From Paenibacillus tundrae (GTDB taxonomy: Bacteria > Bacillota > Bacilli > Paenibacillales > Paenibacillaceae), in assembly GCF_036884255.1 (NCBI RefSeq), contig NZ_CP145605.1, forward strand, positions 6,385,001-6,449,000: a stretch of DNA of 64,000 bases. The letters are read 5' to 3'. The position numbers were made by a program, and so were the translations under genes. The first letter of the stretch is position 1. Each line of letters begins with the position of its first letter. The notes beneath the pieces are model-generated. The model was not told the origin of the DNA and made no database searches. It worked only from the letters and a program-made list of their open reading frames with translations. This document shows positions 25,840 to 34,499 of the stretch, in pieces.

Positions 25840-28800
25840 TTGCAGGATCATGTCGAACTTATCTCAGCTATGAAACCGTTCATTCGTAAACTCATCCCTC
25901 GATATGTCGTCATGTCGATTCTATTCTTGTCCGCTCTACTCGGATTCCGCTGGTTATGGGCCGAGTCCTTCGCCATGCCAGAACAACCGTATCCTGAGCA
26001 TGGTGTGCTGGATCTTCGCGGTTGGAATTTTGCCGAAGCTCCCATTCTTTCGCTGGACGGCGAATGGGAGTTTTATCCGAGTGAGTTCTTGGCACAGAAT
26101 ACGTTGCCACCGTTAGACCACTCCGCCCCAACGATTATCGTTCCGGGTGATTGGCGTAGTGTGATGCCGCATTCAGAATCCTATGGATATGGAACCTACC
26201 GGTTACGTATTCTTCTTGATCCTTCAATCAAGGAAGTCGCTCTCTGGGCGCAGAAGATTCAGGCTTCCTCCGTCGTCGAGTTTAACGGCACGGTGGTCGC
26301 TGAATATGGACATCCTGCTACCCATGCCCAAGACTATCAACCAGAAAGGACAACTTTCACTGTTGCTTATAATCTCGATGGCGCTACAGAGCTTGAGATC
26401 ATCGTACGCACAGCTAACTTTGATGACCCGTTTAACGGGGGAATTATACGCTCAGTCTATTTTGGTACAGAGGAAGCTATAGCAAGTAAACACGGGCTCT
26501 CGATCGATTTACAAAAAATCACCTTTGCCGCCCTACTATTACATAGTCTATATGCAGGCTTAATGTTTTTCTTCAATCGTAAACAACGAGGGCTGCTTAT
26601 TTTCTCCCTGCTGACTCTATCTGCAGCAATGACGGTGGTCTCCGATCATGATGGATTATTGTTAAGCTGGCTACCTCTCAACTTCACCTGGATGGTCAAA
26701 GCAAAGGCTCTTTCCTATCCTTTATTTGCATTTTTCTTACTGATGATGGCTCGTAGCTTCTCGAACAGCTCCCGAGCTGAAACCATGTTTTGTATATATG
26801 CTGGCTTGCTTGGAAGCTATTGTGCATTCCTATTCGTAGCTCCGGTTCACCTCATTTATTATCCGGTTGAGCTGGGCTTCTCCAATGCGCTATATCTATT
26901 TCCAATCACTTGGTCTGTCTATCTATTTGTCAAAATGGCCGCTCAAAAGCGCAGTGACGCGACCTTTCTGCTCTTCGCCGCAACATGTAGCTTATCTAGC
27001 GTGCTGTGGGGGCTCGTGAACTCGATCAGTGAGGTTACAAATGTATATTATCCAATCGATGTGCTGGCAGCGATCTTTGGGTTCTCTGCGTATTGGTTCA
27101 AGAAATACTTCCGCAACTCTTCCGAGATCGAAAGTCTCTATGAACAACTGAAAGAAGAAGATCGGCAGAAGGATCAATTTCTCGCTAATACTGCACATGA
27201 GCTGCGAACACCACTACATGGGATTATTAACATTGCAGAGAGCATCGCCGTTACTGATCAACGTTCACCCTCTAGTGACCATGTCGAAAATCTAAATCTG
27301 GTCATTACGATTGGTCGCCGGATGTCACAGTTGGTGGATGATCTGCTGGATGTTATTCGCCTGAAGGAAAATCGGATTACGCTGCATAAAAAGCCCCTTG
27401 GGCTTGCATCTGTCGTGACGGGTGTCCTCGATATGTTCAAGTTTATGGCTGAGGGCAGGCCCATTCAATTGGTGATGGACGTTCCAGATACCTTGCCCCG
27501 GTTGATGGCAGATGAGCGAAGACTGATTCAGATTCTATACAACCTGATTCACAATGCCCTGAAATTTACGGAAGAAGGTACAATAACCGTCTCAGCTAGT
27601 GAAGTTAGGGGACAGGTACTTATTCAGGTTACCGATTCGGGGATTGGCATGAGTCCAGAGACGCAAAAGCGAATATTTGATGCCTATGAACAAGGTACGC
27701 CTGAAGCTCGGGTGAGCGGTGGAATCGGTCTAGGCCTGAGCATATGCAAACAGCTCGTTGAACTACATGGTGGCGAGTTAAGTGTGCAATCCATTCTGGG
27801 GCAAGGAACCACATTCTTTATTTTGTTCCCACCAGAAAACCAGTCCTCACAACCAGCTCAACCAGCTCAGCCAGATCATACCGAGGAACCGATTACGAGC
27901 GAAAATGCTTTAATGGTAGAGCCGATACTCGTGGCACCACCTGCGCCAGAGAACACTCATCGAAGCTCGTCGTATTCTGACCAACCTATGGCTAGCATTC
28001 TTGCGGTTGATGATGATCCCGTCAATCTACGTGTTCTCCGCGCAATGCTTGCCGATGAACCTTACCATGTCCAATTAGTAGCCTCAGCGAATGAAGCGCT
28101 GCAACTACTGGATACGAAAACCTGGGATCTTCTCATTACGGATGTGATGATGCCTCAGATGTCTGGGTACGAACTGACACAGAAGGTACGAGAGCGTCTA
28201 ACCGTGTCGGAGTTACCTATTCTACTTCTTACGGCACGTAATGAGCCTGCGGATATCTACACTGGATTTCTGGCAGGAGCTACCGACTATATTGCCAAGC
28301 CTGTAGATGCGGTTGAGATGAAGCACCGGATTAGATCATTAATTGTGCTCAAGCAATCGATTGATGAAAGGCTCCGTATGGAGGCTGCTTACTTACAAGC
28401 GCAGATTCAGCCTCACTTTCTATTCAATACGCTGAATTCCATTATGGTTCTGAGTGAGATTGATACAGAGCGAATGCAGAAGTTAGGGGATGCCTTTATT
28501 GAATATTTGCAGACGAGCTTCCATTTCGTAAATTCGGAGAAAATGGTTGAGATTTCACACGAGTTAGACCTTTCCCGTGCCTATCTCTATATTGAGAAGG
28601 AACGCTTCGAAGAGCGGCTGAGCGTGGTCTGGGATATTCCCGATGACTTGAACCTATTCCTGCCGCCATTAACCATTCAGCCACTTATTGAGAATGCAGT
28701 TCGACATGGAGTGTTAAGTAAAGTCGTTGGCGGAACAGTTCACATCCGGATCAGTCACGAAGCTACTGCTACGCTCATTGAGATTATGGATGATGGCGTG

Positions 28801-29001
28801 GGAATGCAGCCTGAACAGATCGAGCGAGCGCTGGCATGGCCTAAGCAGGGCTCAGGGCGAACCGGGGGTATTGGCCTGACCAATACACATCGTCGGTTAA
28901 CTCAGATGTATGGACAAGGTCTGAGTATCGTCAGCTCACCTGGGCAGGGGACAACCGTCTCCTTCTCCATTCCTAAGCGTCTCGATGATCGTCTTAGTTA
29001 A
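25840..29001 (+). CDS. Hybrid sensor kinase: 7TMR-DISM, HisKA/ATPase, receiver, LytS-type kinase
   Basis: 1053 residues from TTG 25840; ATG 25870 is an alternative, and neither has a strong binding site. One N-terminal membrane helix (~20-40) precedes a DISMED-type jelly-roll ectodomain (~55-220, LDGEWEFYPSEF). Seven membrane helices (~225-430) follow. HisKA has TAHELRTPLHG with His453 and an ATPase domain (G1 TDSGIGMSPE, G2 GGIGLGLSIC). A receiver (VDDDPVNLRVL, TDVMMPQ with Asp768, YIAKPVD) precedes a second, LytS-type kinase (QIQPHFLFNTLN with His859 and a second ATPase). It is a multi-step phosphorelay at the membrane. No regulator is adjacent; the REC-BTAD regulator near 11-12 kb is of the type expected to receive its signal. 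Confidence 0.92.
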   Translation: MQDHVELISAMKPFIRKLIPRYVVMSILFLSALLGFRWLWAESFAMPEQPYPEHGVLDLRGWNFAEAPILSLDGEWEFYPSEFLAQNTLPPLDHSAPTIIVPGDWRSVMPHSESYGYGTYRLRILLDPSIKEVALWAQKIQASSVVEFNGTVVAEYGHPATHAQDYQPERTTFTVAYNLDGATELEIIVRTANFDDPFNGGIIRSVYFGTEEAIASKHGLSIDLQKITFAALLLHSLYAGLMFFFNRKQRGLLIFSLLTLSAAMTVVSDHDGLLLSWLPLNFTWMVKAKALSYPLFAFFLLMMARSFSNSSRAETMFCIYAGLLGSYCAFLFVAPVHLIYYPVELGFSNALYLFPITWSVYLFVKMAAQKRSDATFLLFAATCSLSSVLWGLVNSISEVTNVYYPIDVLAAIFGFSAYWFKKYFRNSSEIESLYEQLKEEDRQKDQFLANTAHELRTPLHGIINIAESIAVTDQRSPSSDHVENLNLVITIGRRMSQLVDDLLDVIRLKENRITLHKKPLGLASVVTGVLDMFKFMAEGRPIQLVMDVPDTLPRLMADERRLIQILYNLIHNALKFTEEGTITVSASEVRGQVLIQVTDSGIGMSPETQKRIFDAYEQGTPEARVSGGIGLGLSICKQLVELHGGELSVQSILGQGTTFFILFPPENQSSQPAQPAQPDHTEEPITSENALMVEPILVAPPAPENTHRSSSYSDQPMASILAVDDDPVNLRVLRAMLADEPYHVQLVASANEALQLLDTKTWDLLITDVMMPQMSGYELTQKVRERLTVSELPILLLTARNEPADIYTGFLAGATDYIAKPVDAVEMKHRIRSLIVLKQSIDERLRMEAAYLQAQIQPHFLFNTLNSIMVLSEIDTERMQKLGDAFIEYLQTSFHFVNSEKMVEISHELDLSRAYLYIEKERFEERLSVVWDIPDDLNLFLPPLTIQPLIENAVRHGVLSKVVGGTVHIRISHEATATLIEIMDDGVGMQPEQIERALAWPKQGSGRTGGIGLTNTHRRLTQMYGQGLSIVSSPGQGTTVSFSIPKRLDDRLS

Positions 29002-29069
29002 ATTGCAGAGCGTCATTAAGAGCAGCGTGCAATAGCGGAGGTAGCATCTGTTAACATAACGATCTCAAC

Positions 29070-29114
29070 GCCAAATAGCTAAGCACGGTTTATACACCGG
29101 CTTAGCTATTTGGC
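29070..29114. terminator. Bidirectional hairpin between hybrid kinase gene and mqo
   Basis: A perfect 15-bp stem (29070-29084 with 29100-29114) lies between convergent genes. There is no clear U-tract on either strand. Confidence 0.65.
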
Positions 29115-29179
29115 TTGGGCGACAGAACAATGTATTACTTTTTAAAGATGTCCGTCAGCCTAAATATTCGTTCATGCTT

Positions 29180-30685
29180 TTATACGAGAAGAGCTAACTT
29201 CTCATCGGATAGACCCAGTGCCTTCGAAGTGGCCGAATGGATCTCCTGTAGCAGATCTATGTTCTCCACGAGTGACACACCATAAGAAGGAATCATCTCT
29301 TTGATCTTCGGCTCCCAATCCGTTATATGTTGCGGGAAGCATTTGGCAAGAATCTCTAGCATAACGTGAACAGCGGTAGAGGCGCCCGGCGAAGCACCAA
29401 GCAATGCCGCAATCGAGCCGTCCGCAGCTGTAACCACCTCTGTACCGAATTGAAGTGTTCCTTTGCCACCTTGAACGGTGTCTTTAATAACTTGCACACG
29501 CTGTCCAGCCCAGACCATATCCCAATCCTCGCTTTTGGCACCTGGGACAAAATCTCGCAATTCCTCCATGCGCTGCTCCTTAGATAACATGAGCTGTTGG
29601 ATTAAGTACTTAGTCAACGAGATTTCTTTGACACCTGCTGCGAGCATCGTTAAGAGGTTATGCGTCTTCACGGACGTGATCAAGTCAGCATTCGAACCGG
29701 TTTTCAGGAACTTCGGTGAGAACCCTGCAAATGGTCCAAATAACAAAGACTTCTCGTTGTCGATATATCGGGTATCCAGATGCGGAACCGACATTGGCGG
29801 AGCCCCGACCGAAGCCTTGCCATACACTTTGGCATGATGCTGCTTCACGATCTCCGGATTTTTGCAGACCATGAAGAGACCACTCACCGGGAACCCGCCG
29901 ATGTGTTTGCCTTCTGGAATACCTGTTTTCTGTAACAAATGCAAGCTACCGCCGCCAGCACCAATAAATACGAATTTGGCGGTATGACGCTCGGTTGCAC
30001 CACTTCTTACATTTTTCACAGTAACTTCCCATGCTCCGTTACTTGTACGTTTCATATTTTTCACGCTGTGTTGATAGCGGATATCTACATTTTGATTTTT
30101 CAAATGATCGATCAGCATACGCGTTAAAGCACCAAAGTTAACATCCGTGCCAGAGTCAATCTTGGTCGCTGCAATCGGATCATTGCTAGTTCGATTCTTC
30201 ATCATCAGTGGAATCCATTCCGCCAATGTTTCTTTATTATCCGAAAACTCCATACCTTCAAATAAAGGGTGGTTCGATAACGCATCAAAGCGTCGTTTCA
30301 AAAATTGGACATTGTTCTCCCCATGTACATAACTTAGATGAGGCAGCGGCATGATGAAGTCCCGCGGATTACGAATCAGATTGCTGTTGACGAGATAGGA
30401 CCAAAATTGCCTTGAGATTTGAAATTGTTCATTCACCTTGATGGCTTTGCTTATATCCACAGATTTGTCTGGTCGTTCTACGGTATAGTTAAGTTCGCAG
30501 AGCGCAGAATGCCCAGTTCCGGCATTATTCCATTCGTTAGAGCTCTCTTCCCCTGCACTGGCAAGCTTCTCAAAAACTTTGATATTCCAGTCTGGTGCCA
30601 ATTCTTTCAGCAAAGTTCCCAAAGTTGCACTCATAATTCCGGCACCAATCAAGATAACATCTGTACTCGTTTGTCCCTGGCTCAT
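29180..30685 (-). CDS. mqo: Malate:quinone oxidoreductase
   Basis: 501 residues, the usual length of the Mqo family. The N-terminal FAD-binding motif is VILIGAGIMSATLGTLL, with an acidic residue at the end of the second strand (VFEKL). The family signature SNEWNNAGTGHSALCELNYT follows, and KFVFIGAGGGSLHLLQKTG continues the flavin fold. The C-terminus has GASPGASTAVHVMLEIL. It is a peripheral membrane flavoenzyme oxidising malate to oxaloacetate and reducing menaquinone. AAGGACGG precedes ATG 30685 by ~6 bases. A near-consensus cre site 36 bases upstream predicts CcpA repression. Confidence 0.97.
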   Translation of the reverse strand: MSQGQTSTDVILIGAGIMSATLGTLLKELAPDWNIKVFEKLASAGEESSNEWNNAGTGHSALCELNYTVERPDKSVDISKAIKVNEQFQISRQFWSYLVNSNLIRNPRDFIMPLPHLSYVHGENNVQFLKRRFDALSNHPLFEGMEFSDNKETLAEWIPLMMKNRTSNDPIAATKIDSGTDVNFGALTRMLIDHLKNQNVDIRYQHSVKNMKRTSNGAWEVTVKNVRSGATERHTAKFVFIGAGGGSLHLLQKTGIPEGKHIGGFPVSGLFMVCKNPEIVKQHHAKVYGKASVGAPPMSVPHLDTRYIDNEKSLLFGPFAGFSPKFLKTGSNADLITSVKTHNLLTMLAAGVKEISLTKYLIQQLMLSKEQRMEELRDFVPGAKSEDWDMVWAGQRVQVIKDTVQGGKGTLQFGTEVVTAADGSIAALLGASPGASTAVHVMLEILAKCFPQHITDWEPKIKEMIPSYGVSLVENIDLLQEIHSATSKALGLSDEKLALLV

Positions 30686-30720
30686 GTTTACCGTCCTTAT
30701 ATCCTATATTTGCCAAAAGG

Positions 30721-30735
30721 ATGTAAGCGTTATCG
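30721..30735. promoter_or_regulatory. cre (CcpA) site upstream of mqo
   Basis: ATGTAAGCGTTATCG fits WTGNAANCGNWNNCW except for the last base. It lies 36 bp before the mqo start, in the promoter/leader region. It is the best cre match in the window outside the ara locus. Confidence 0.65.
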
Positions 30736-30956
30736 ATTTGGCATTGCAGCAAGCCCATTTTTGAACGGGATCGCACCTTCTGTTGTATGAATATAACCTG
30801 GATCTAGTGTATCAATAATATAGAGCAATTTAAATATGCAATTTCAAGATATTTGCTATTCCCTCAGTATACGCTAGTTTGCGTGCAATGGTTAGCCCGG
30901 TTATAGGGCTGAAAGATTTATTTGTTCATCGGCTATATAACTTGAACTAAAGAATA

Positions 30957-31015
30957 TTTACACTTGCCACTCCAATGACAGAACAACCTTACAATCGCTG
31001 TTATCCCCAGATTTT
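30957..31015. repeat. Dispersed intergenic repeat, copy 1 (59 bp)
   Basis: This 59-bp stretch matches 45077-45135 at 55 of 59 positions, beginning TTTACACTTGCCACTCC and ending TTATCCCCAGATTTT. It lies in the 430-bp gap between mqo and the ABC operon, a region with no gene I can see. Copy 2 has an added inverted arm that is absent here, so copy 1 looks truncated. Confidence 0.8.
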
Positions 31016-31042
31016 CCCGTTGATCGAAAAAGAGTGCGTAAA

Positions 31043-31073
31043 GAGCCGCTTTCTAAACTTCACAAAGCGGCTC
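31043..31073 (-). terminator. Terminator of the Nik/opine-type ABC operon
   Basis: A perfect 10-bp stem GAGCCGCTTT/AAAGCGGCTC lies 43 bases after the last ATPase stop. TTTACGCACTCTTTTT follows on the minus strand. Confidence 0.7.
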
Positions 31074-31115
31074 ATCCAACCATACAACTTATTCCCATTA
31101 GACTATCTATTCTAT

Positions 31116-31907
31116 TCAGAAGATCGAAATTAGTTCTTTCGTATACGGATGGCGCTCTTCGGCGAACAACGCATCCGCATCGAACCGATCCACGATCTGA
31201 CCATCCTGCATGACCATCACCTGCTGACTCATTCGGTGTACAGCGGCCAGATCATGTGAGATGAACAGATAAGATAACCCCAGTGAGGTGCGCAGATCGG
31301 TCAGCAATTGGAGAATGGCACCTTGCGAGATGACATCTAGACTCGCTGTCGGCTCATCCAGAACAACGACGTCAGGCTCAATGCTGATGGATCGTGCAAT
31401 CGTTACACGCTGACGCTGACCTCCACTCAGTTCATGGGGATAGCGTTCTGCCAGCTCTCCCGGAAGCTCTACAGCCTCAAGCAAGCGGCGGATATAAGCG
31501 TCTTTGGATGTATAAGTGAAATGGGACAGCTTGGTATTATGACCGAGCTGCTCATAAGGATCTATTAATGAATCTGCAATTTTGAGCTTCGGATTCAGAG
31601 CTGCAGATGGATTCTGGAATACGATCTGAATATTGCGGCGATAGGGGCGCAGGCGGCGTCCAGCTAACCGTGCAATATCCTGCCCACCAAGCAGAATCTT
31701 GCCATGATCTGCATCTTCTATCCGGAGCAGACAGCGGGCAAGTGTGCTTTTGCCACATCCACTCTCACCAACAAGACCCAGACATTGACCGGCTTGTATT
31801 GAAAAAGAAACGTTCTGGATTGCTGGACGTTCTGCGCCAGCATATGTGCGGCTGAGGTCTTCCACACGAAGTACGGGATCACTTGAGTTATTAGGCATGA
31901 TCTTCAT
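31116..31907 (-). CDS. Nickel/peptide-opine ABC transporter ATPase (NikE/DppF/CntF type)
   Basis: 263 residues. Walker A is GLVGESGCGKSTLARCLL, signature LSGGQRQRVTIARS, Walker B VVVLDEPTASLD, switch His in YLFISHDLAAV. It is the second ATPase of a two-ATPase importer and energises uptake at the cytoplasmic face. It is the last gene of a five-gene unit and overlaps the previous gene by 4 bases. The chain of ATGA overlaps shows tight coupling, and the whole unit is read from the Zur-box promoter near 36.1 kb. The transported species is discussed with the binding protein. Confidence 0.92.
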   Translation of the reverse strand: MKIMPNNSSDPVLRVEDLSRTYAGAERPAIQNVSFSIQAGQCLGLVGESGCGKSTLARCLLRIEDADHGKILLGGQDIARLAGRRLRPYRRNIQIVFQNPSAALNPKLKIADSLIDPYEQLGHNTKLSHFTYTSKDAYIRRLLEAVELPGELAERYPHELSGGQRQRVTIARSISIEPDVVVLDEPTASLDVISQGAILQLLTDLRTSLGLSYLFISHDLAAVHRMSQQVMVMQDGQIVDRFDADALFAEERHPYTKELISIF

Positions 31908-32704
31908 TCCACTCCAGCCTCCTTCAAGCCAGACTTCAACGAGCGACTCAGGACGGGAGCCGCCTCAATCAGCTTACGTGTATATTCATGCTGAGGATGA
32001 TCAAGAATACGATGCTTACCACCTGACTCAACGATCTGTCCTTCCTTCATGACCGCCAAGCGATTCGCATAACGGCGAACGTGACGCCAATCATGTGTGA
32101 TAAACAGAATGGCACAGCCTGTCTCTGCCTGCTTGCGGGCAAGCAACTCCAGCACGCGATGTCCAGAGACGCTGTCCAGCGCTGTTGTTGCTTCGTCTGC
32201 GATCAGCAGCCGAGGGGATAACATCAGCGATGTTGCTATGGATGCTCGCTGAAGCTGACCACCGCTCAGTTGGAATGGGTAACGGCGAAGCAACTTTGCA
32301 TCCAGACCCACCGATTGCAGCGCCTCTTCCGCACGTTTCTTGCGGACAGCAGAAGATTTCTCCCCGTGCACCTTCTGGTATTCATCGAAGTGCCCACCAA
32401 TGCTGCGAAAGGGCGTAAATGCCCCCTGATAATCCTGGAAAATATAAGAGATGCGGCTTCCCCGCAGGGCGCGCATCTGCTTCGGCTTCTGTTCAAGCAG
32501 ATTGCTGCCTTCGAACAGAATACGCCCTGATGCGTGAAGATTGGGCGGTAGGAGCTGACCAATGGCTTGCGAGAGCAGGCTTTTGCCACTACCACTTTGT
32601 CCAACCAGAGCCATGAATTCCCCTTCGCGAACAGCGAGGGAGAAGTTGTTCACGATGGTACGATCTCGACTGGAGATGCTTAAATCCTCAATGGAGAGAA
32701 TCAT
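31904..32704 (-). CDS. Nickel/peptide-opine ABC transporter ATPase (NikD/DppD/CntD type)
   Basis: 266 residues. Walker A LVGQSGSGKSLLSQAIG, signature LSGGQLQRASIATS, Walker B LLIADEATTALD, switch His in ILFITHDWRHV. It is shorter than typical DppD and lacks the C-terminal iron-sulphur/oligopeptide extension, as in NikD. It pairs with the other ATPase gene, which overlaps its 3' end by 4 bases, and overlaps the permease gene upstream by 4 bases. Confidence 0.92.
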   Translation of the reverse strand: MILSIEDLSISSRDRTIVNNFSLAVREGEFMALVGQSGSGKSLLSQAIGQLLPPNLHASGRILFEGSNLLEQKPKQMRALRGSRISYIFQDYQGAFTPFRSIGGHFDEYQKVHGEKSSAVRKKRAEEALQSVGLDAKLLRRYPFQLSGGQLQRASIATSLMLSPRLLIADEATTALDSVSGHRVLELLARKQAETGCAILFITHDWRHVRRYANRLAVMKEGQIVESGGKHRILDHPQHEYTRKLIEAAPVLSRSLKSGLKEAGVE

Positions 32705-33555
32705 GACTGCACCTCCTTTTTCACATCGAACCGATCTCTTAGATAGTCGCCCAGCATGTTCGCGAGCAATACAATCGATACGATCGCAAGTCCCGGATAT
32801 ACCATTAACTCAGGTCGGGATTGGAAGTAAGGACGTGAGTCGTTCAGCATGGCACCCCATTCAGGTGTCGGCGGCTGTGCACCGAGTCCGATATAGGACA
32901 AGGAAGAGATCAGCAGGATGATTTTGCCCAGATCCAGACTAGCCAGTACAAGTACATGACCTGCGATATGCGGAAGCAGATGCTTCCTCATGATGCGTCC
33001 ATCCGATAGACCATTGGTTTTTGCTACACGGATATAATCCTTCTGCGATTCTGATAGAACGGTACTCCGAACAAGGCGTGCGTAGCTAACCCATTTTACG
33101 ATAACAATGGCCAGTACCAGATTACCGATGCCCGCACCCAGCAGTCCGCTCAATACAATCGCAACGATCGTGTCCGGAAAGGCGAGGAAAGCATCCGCAA
33201 TTCGCATGAACAGCTTGTCGATCCAGCCGCGTTTGTAACCAGCGATTAGACCAAAGGGAATACCAATTAGCAGTGCTGCACCAAGAGCAAGCAGGCTATA
33301 CCCAAGTGTCTGGCTGCCACCAAGCAGCAGGCGGGTCAACACATCGCGCCCAAGATGATCTGTTCCGAGCGGATGGAGCGCGCTAGCACCTTGCAATCGT
33401 CCTCGTAAATCGGTGAGGGTGTGATCATATTTTAGAACTAAAAAGGCATACAAGGAGGCCACGATGACCAGCAACACAAATAACAAGCCGATAATCGCCT
33501 GCCAGCTGTGCTTTTTGGATTTAGTGACTGGATTACGCAGGGATATCGTTTTCAT
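32701..33555 (-). CDS. ABC transporter permease (NikC/DppC/CntC type)
   Basis: 284 residues. One N-terminal membrane helix (~17-38) is followed by the HPLGTDHLGRDVLTRLL segment characteristic of DppC/NikC permeases. Five further helices form the BPD_transp_1 domain, with the coupling EAA-like loop VAKTNGLSDGRIMRKHLLPH (~185-205). It forms the channel with the second permease. The 4-base overlaps on both sides indicate a single translational unit. Confidence 0.92.
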   Translation of the reverse strand: MKTISLRNPVTKSKKHSWQAIIGLLFVLLVIVASLYAFLVLKYDHTLTDLRGRLQGASALHPLGTDHLGRDVLTRLLLGGSQTLGYSLLALGAALLIGIPFGLIAGYKRGWIDKLFMRIADAFLAFPDTIVAIVLSGLLGAGIGNLVLAIVIVKWVSYARLVRSTVLSESQKDYIRVAKTNGLSDGRIMRKHLLPHIAGHVLVLASLDLGKIILLISSLSYIGLGAQPPTPEWGAMLNDSRPYFQSRPELMVYPGLAIVSIVLLANMLGDYLRDRFDVKKEVQS

Positions 33556-34499
33556 CGAAGGGCCTCCTTTTCCTTGAGTTTCATTTCAGGATTCAAATAA
33601 CGGTAAGATAAGTCAACGAATGTATTCACAACGAATACCACGATCGCCATGATCAAAATATAACCTTGAATCAGCGGATAGTCCCGCTGACGAATCGCAT
33701 CCACCACCAGCTTACCGATGCCTGGATAAGCGAACAACACTTCAATAACCACAACCCCGCCAATCAAGCTGCCTAGGCTGACGCCAAACACGGTAATGAC
33801 CGGCGGCAAGCTGTGCCGGAACGCATGAAGCAGGAAAATTCGGGCTTCGGATAACCCCCTTGCCCGGGCAGAGCGTACGAATTCTTGGCTGAGCGAGTCC
33901 AGCAAACTAGAGCGCAAAAGACGCACATAGACGCTGGAGATCGCAAGTCCCAGCGTCAGAGAGGGCAGAATTAGAGAGGTAAATCCATCTCGGCCCATCG
34001 TTGGCAGACTGCCAAAGCGTACGCCGAACATGTCAATCAGGATCAAGCCGAGCCAGAAGCTAGGTACTGCTGCGCCAACGATGGACAGCATACGGCTGAC
34101 CTGATCAATCCAGCGACCCCGATGCAGTGCTGATAGAGAGCCGAGCGGTACAGCGATCAGCAGCATCACCAGCAATGCGCCAATGGTCAGCTCCGCTGTA
34201 GCCGGGATTGCACGCATTAACGTCTGCATCACCGGTTGACCTGTGGAATAGGATACACCGAAGTCGAGCCTAAAGAAATCAAGCAGCCAGTTACCAAACT
34301 GCACGGGAAGGGAGTCATTGAAGCCCATTTCCTCTCGCATCGCTTCGACCTGTTCCTGACTGACAGATAGTTCATCCACATTCAGGATCGTTAGTACCGG
34401 GTCACCGGGTGCAAGGCGGATGAACAGAAAGCTCACAAACATGATGAACAGCAGGAAGATGAATACCTCTAGAAACTTCCGCAGGACAATGCGAAACAT
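33552..34499 (-). CDS. ABC transporter permease (NikB/DppB/CntB type)
   Basis: 315 residues. The N-terminal helix and FIRLAPGDPVLTIL are the hallmark of the DppB/NikB subfamily. Five more helices follow, with the EAA loop SARARGLSEARIFLLHAFRH. It overlaps the binding-protein stop by one base and the next permease start by 4 bases. It is the membrane channel half of the importer. Confidence 0.92.
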   Translation of the reverse strand: MFRIVLRKFLEVFIFLLFIMFVSFLFIRLAPGDPVLTILNVDELSVSQEQVEAMREEMGFNDSLPVQFGNWLLDFFRLDFGVSYSTGQPVMQTLMRAIPATAELTIGALLVMLLIAVPLGSLSALHRGRWIDQVSRMLSIVGAAVPSFWLGLILIDMFGVRFGSLPTMGRDGFTSLILPSLTLGLAISSVYVRLLRSSLLDSLSQEFVRSARARGLSEARIFLLHAFRHSLPPVITVFGVSLGSLIGGVVVIEVLFAYPGIGKLVVDAIRQRDYPLIQGYILIMAIVVFVVNTFVDLSYRYLNPEMKLKEKEALR

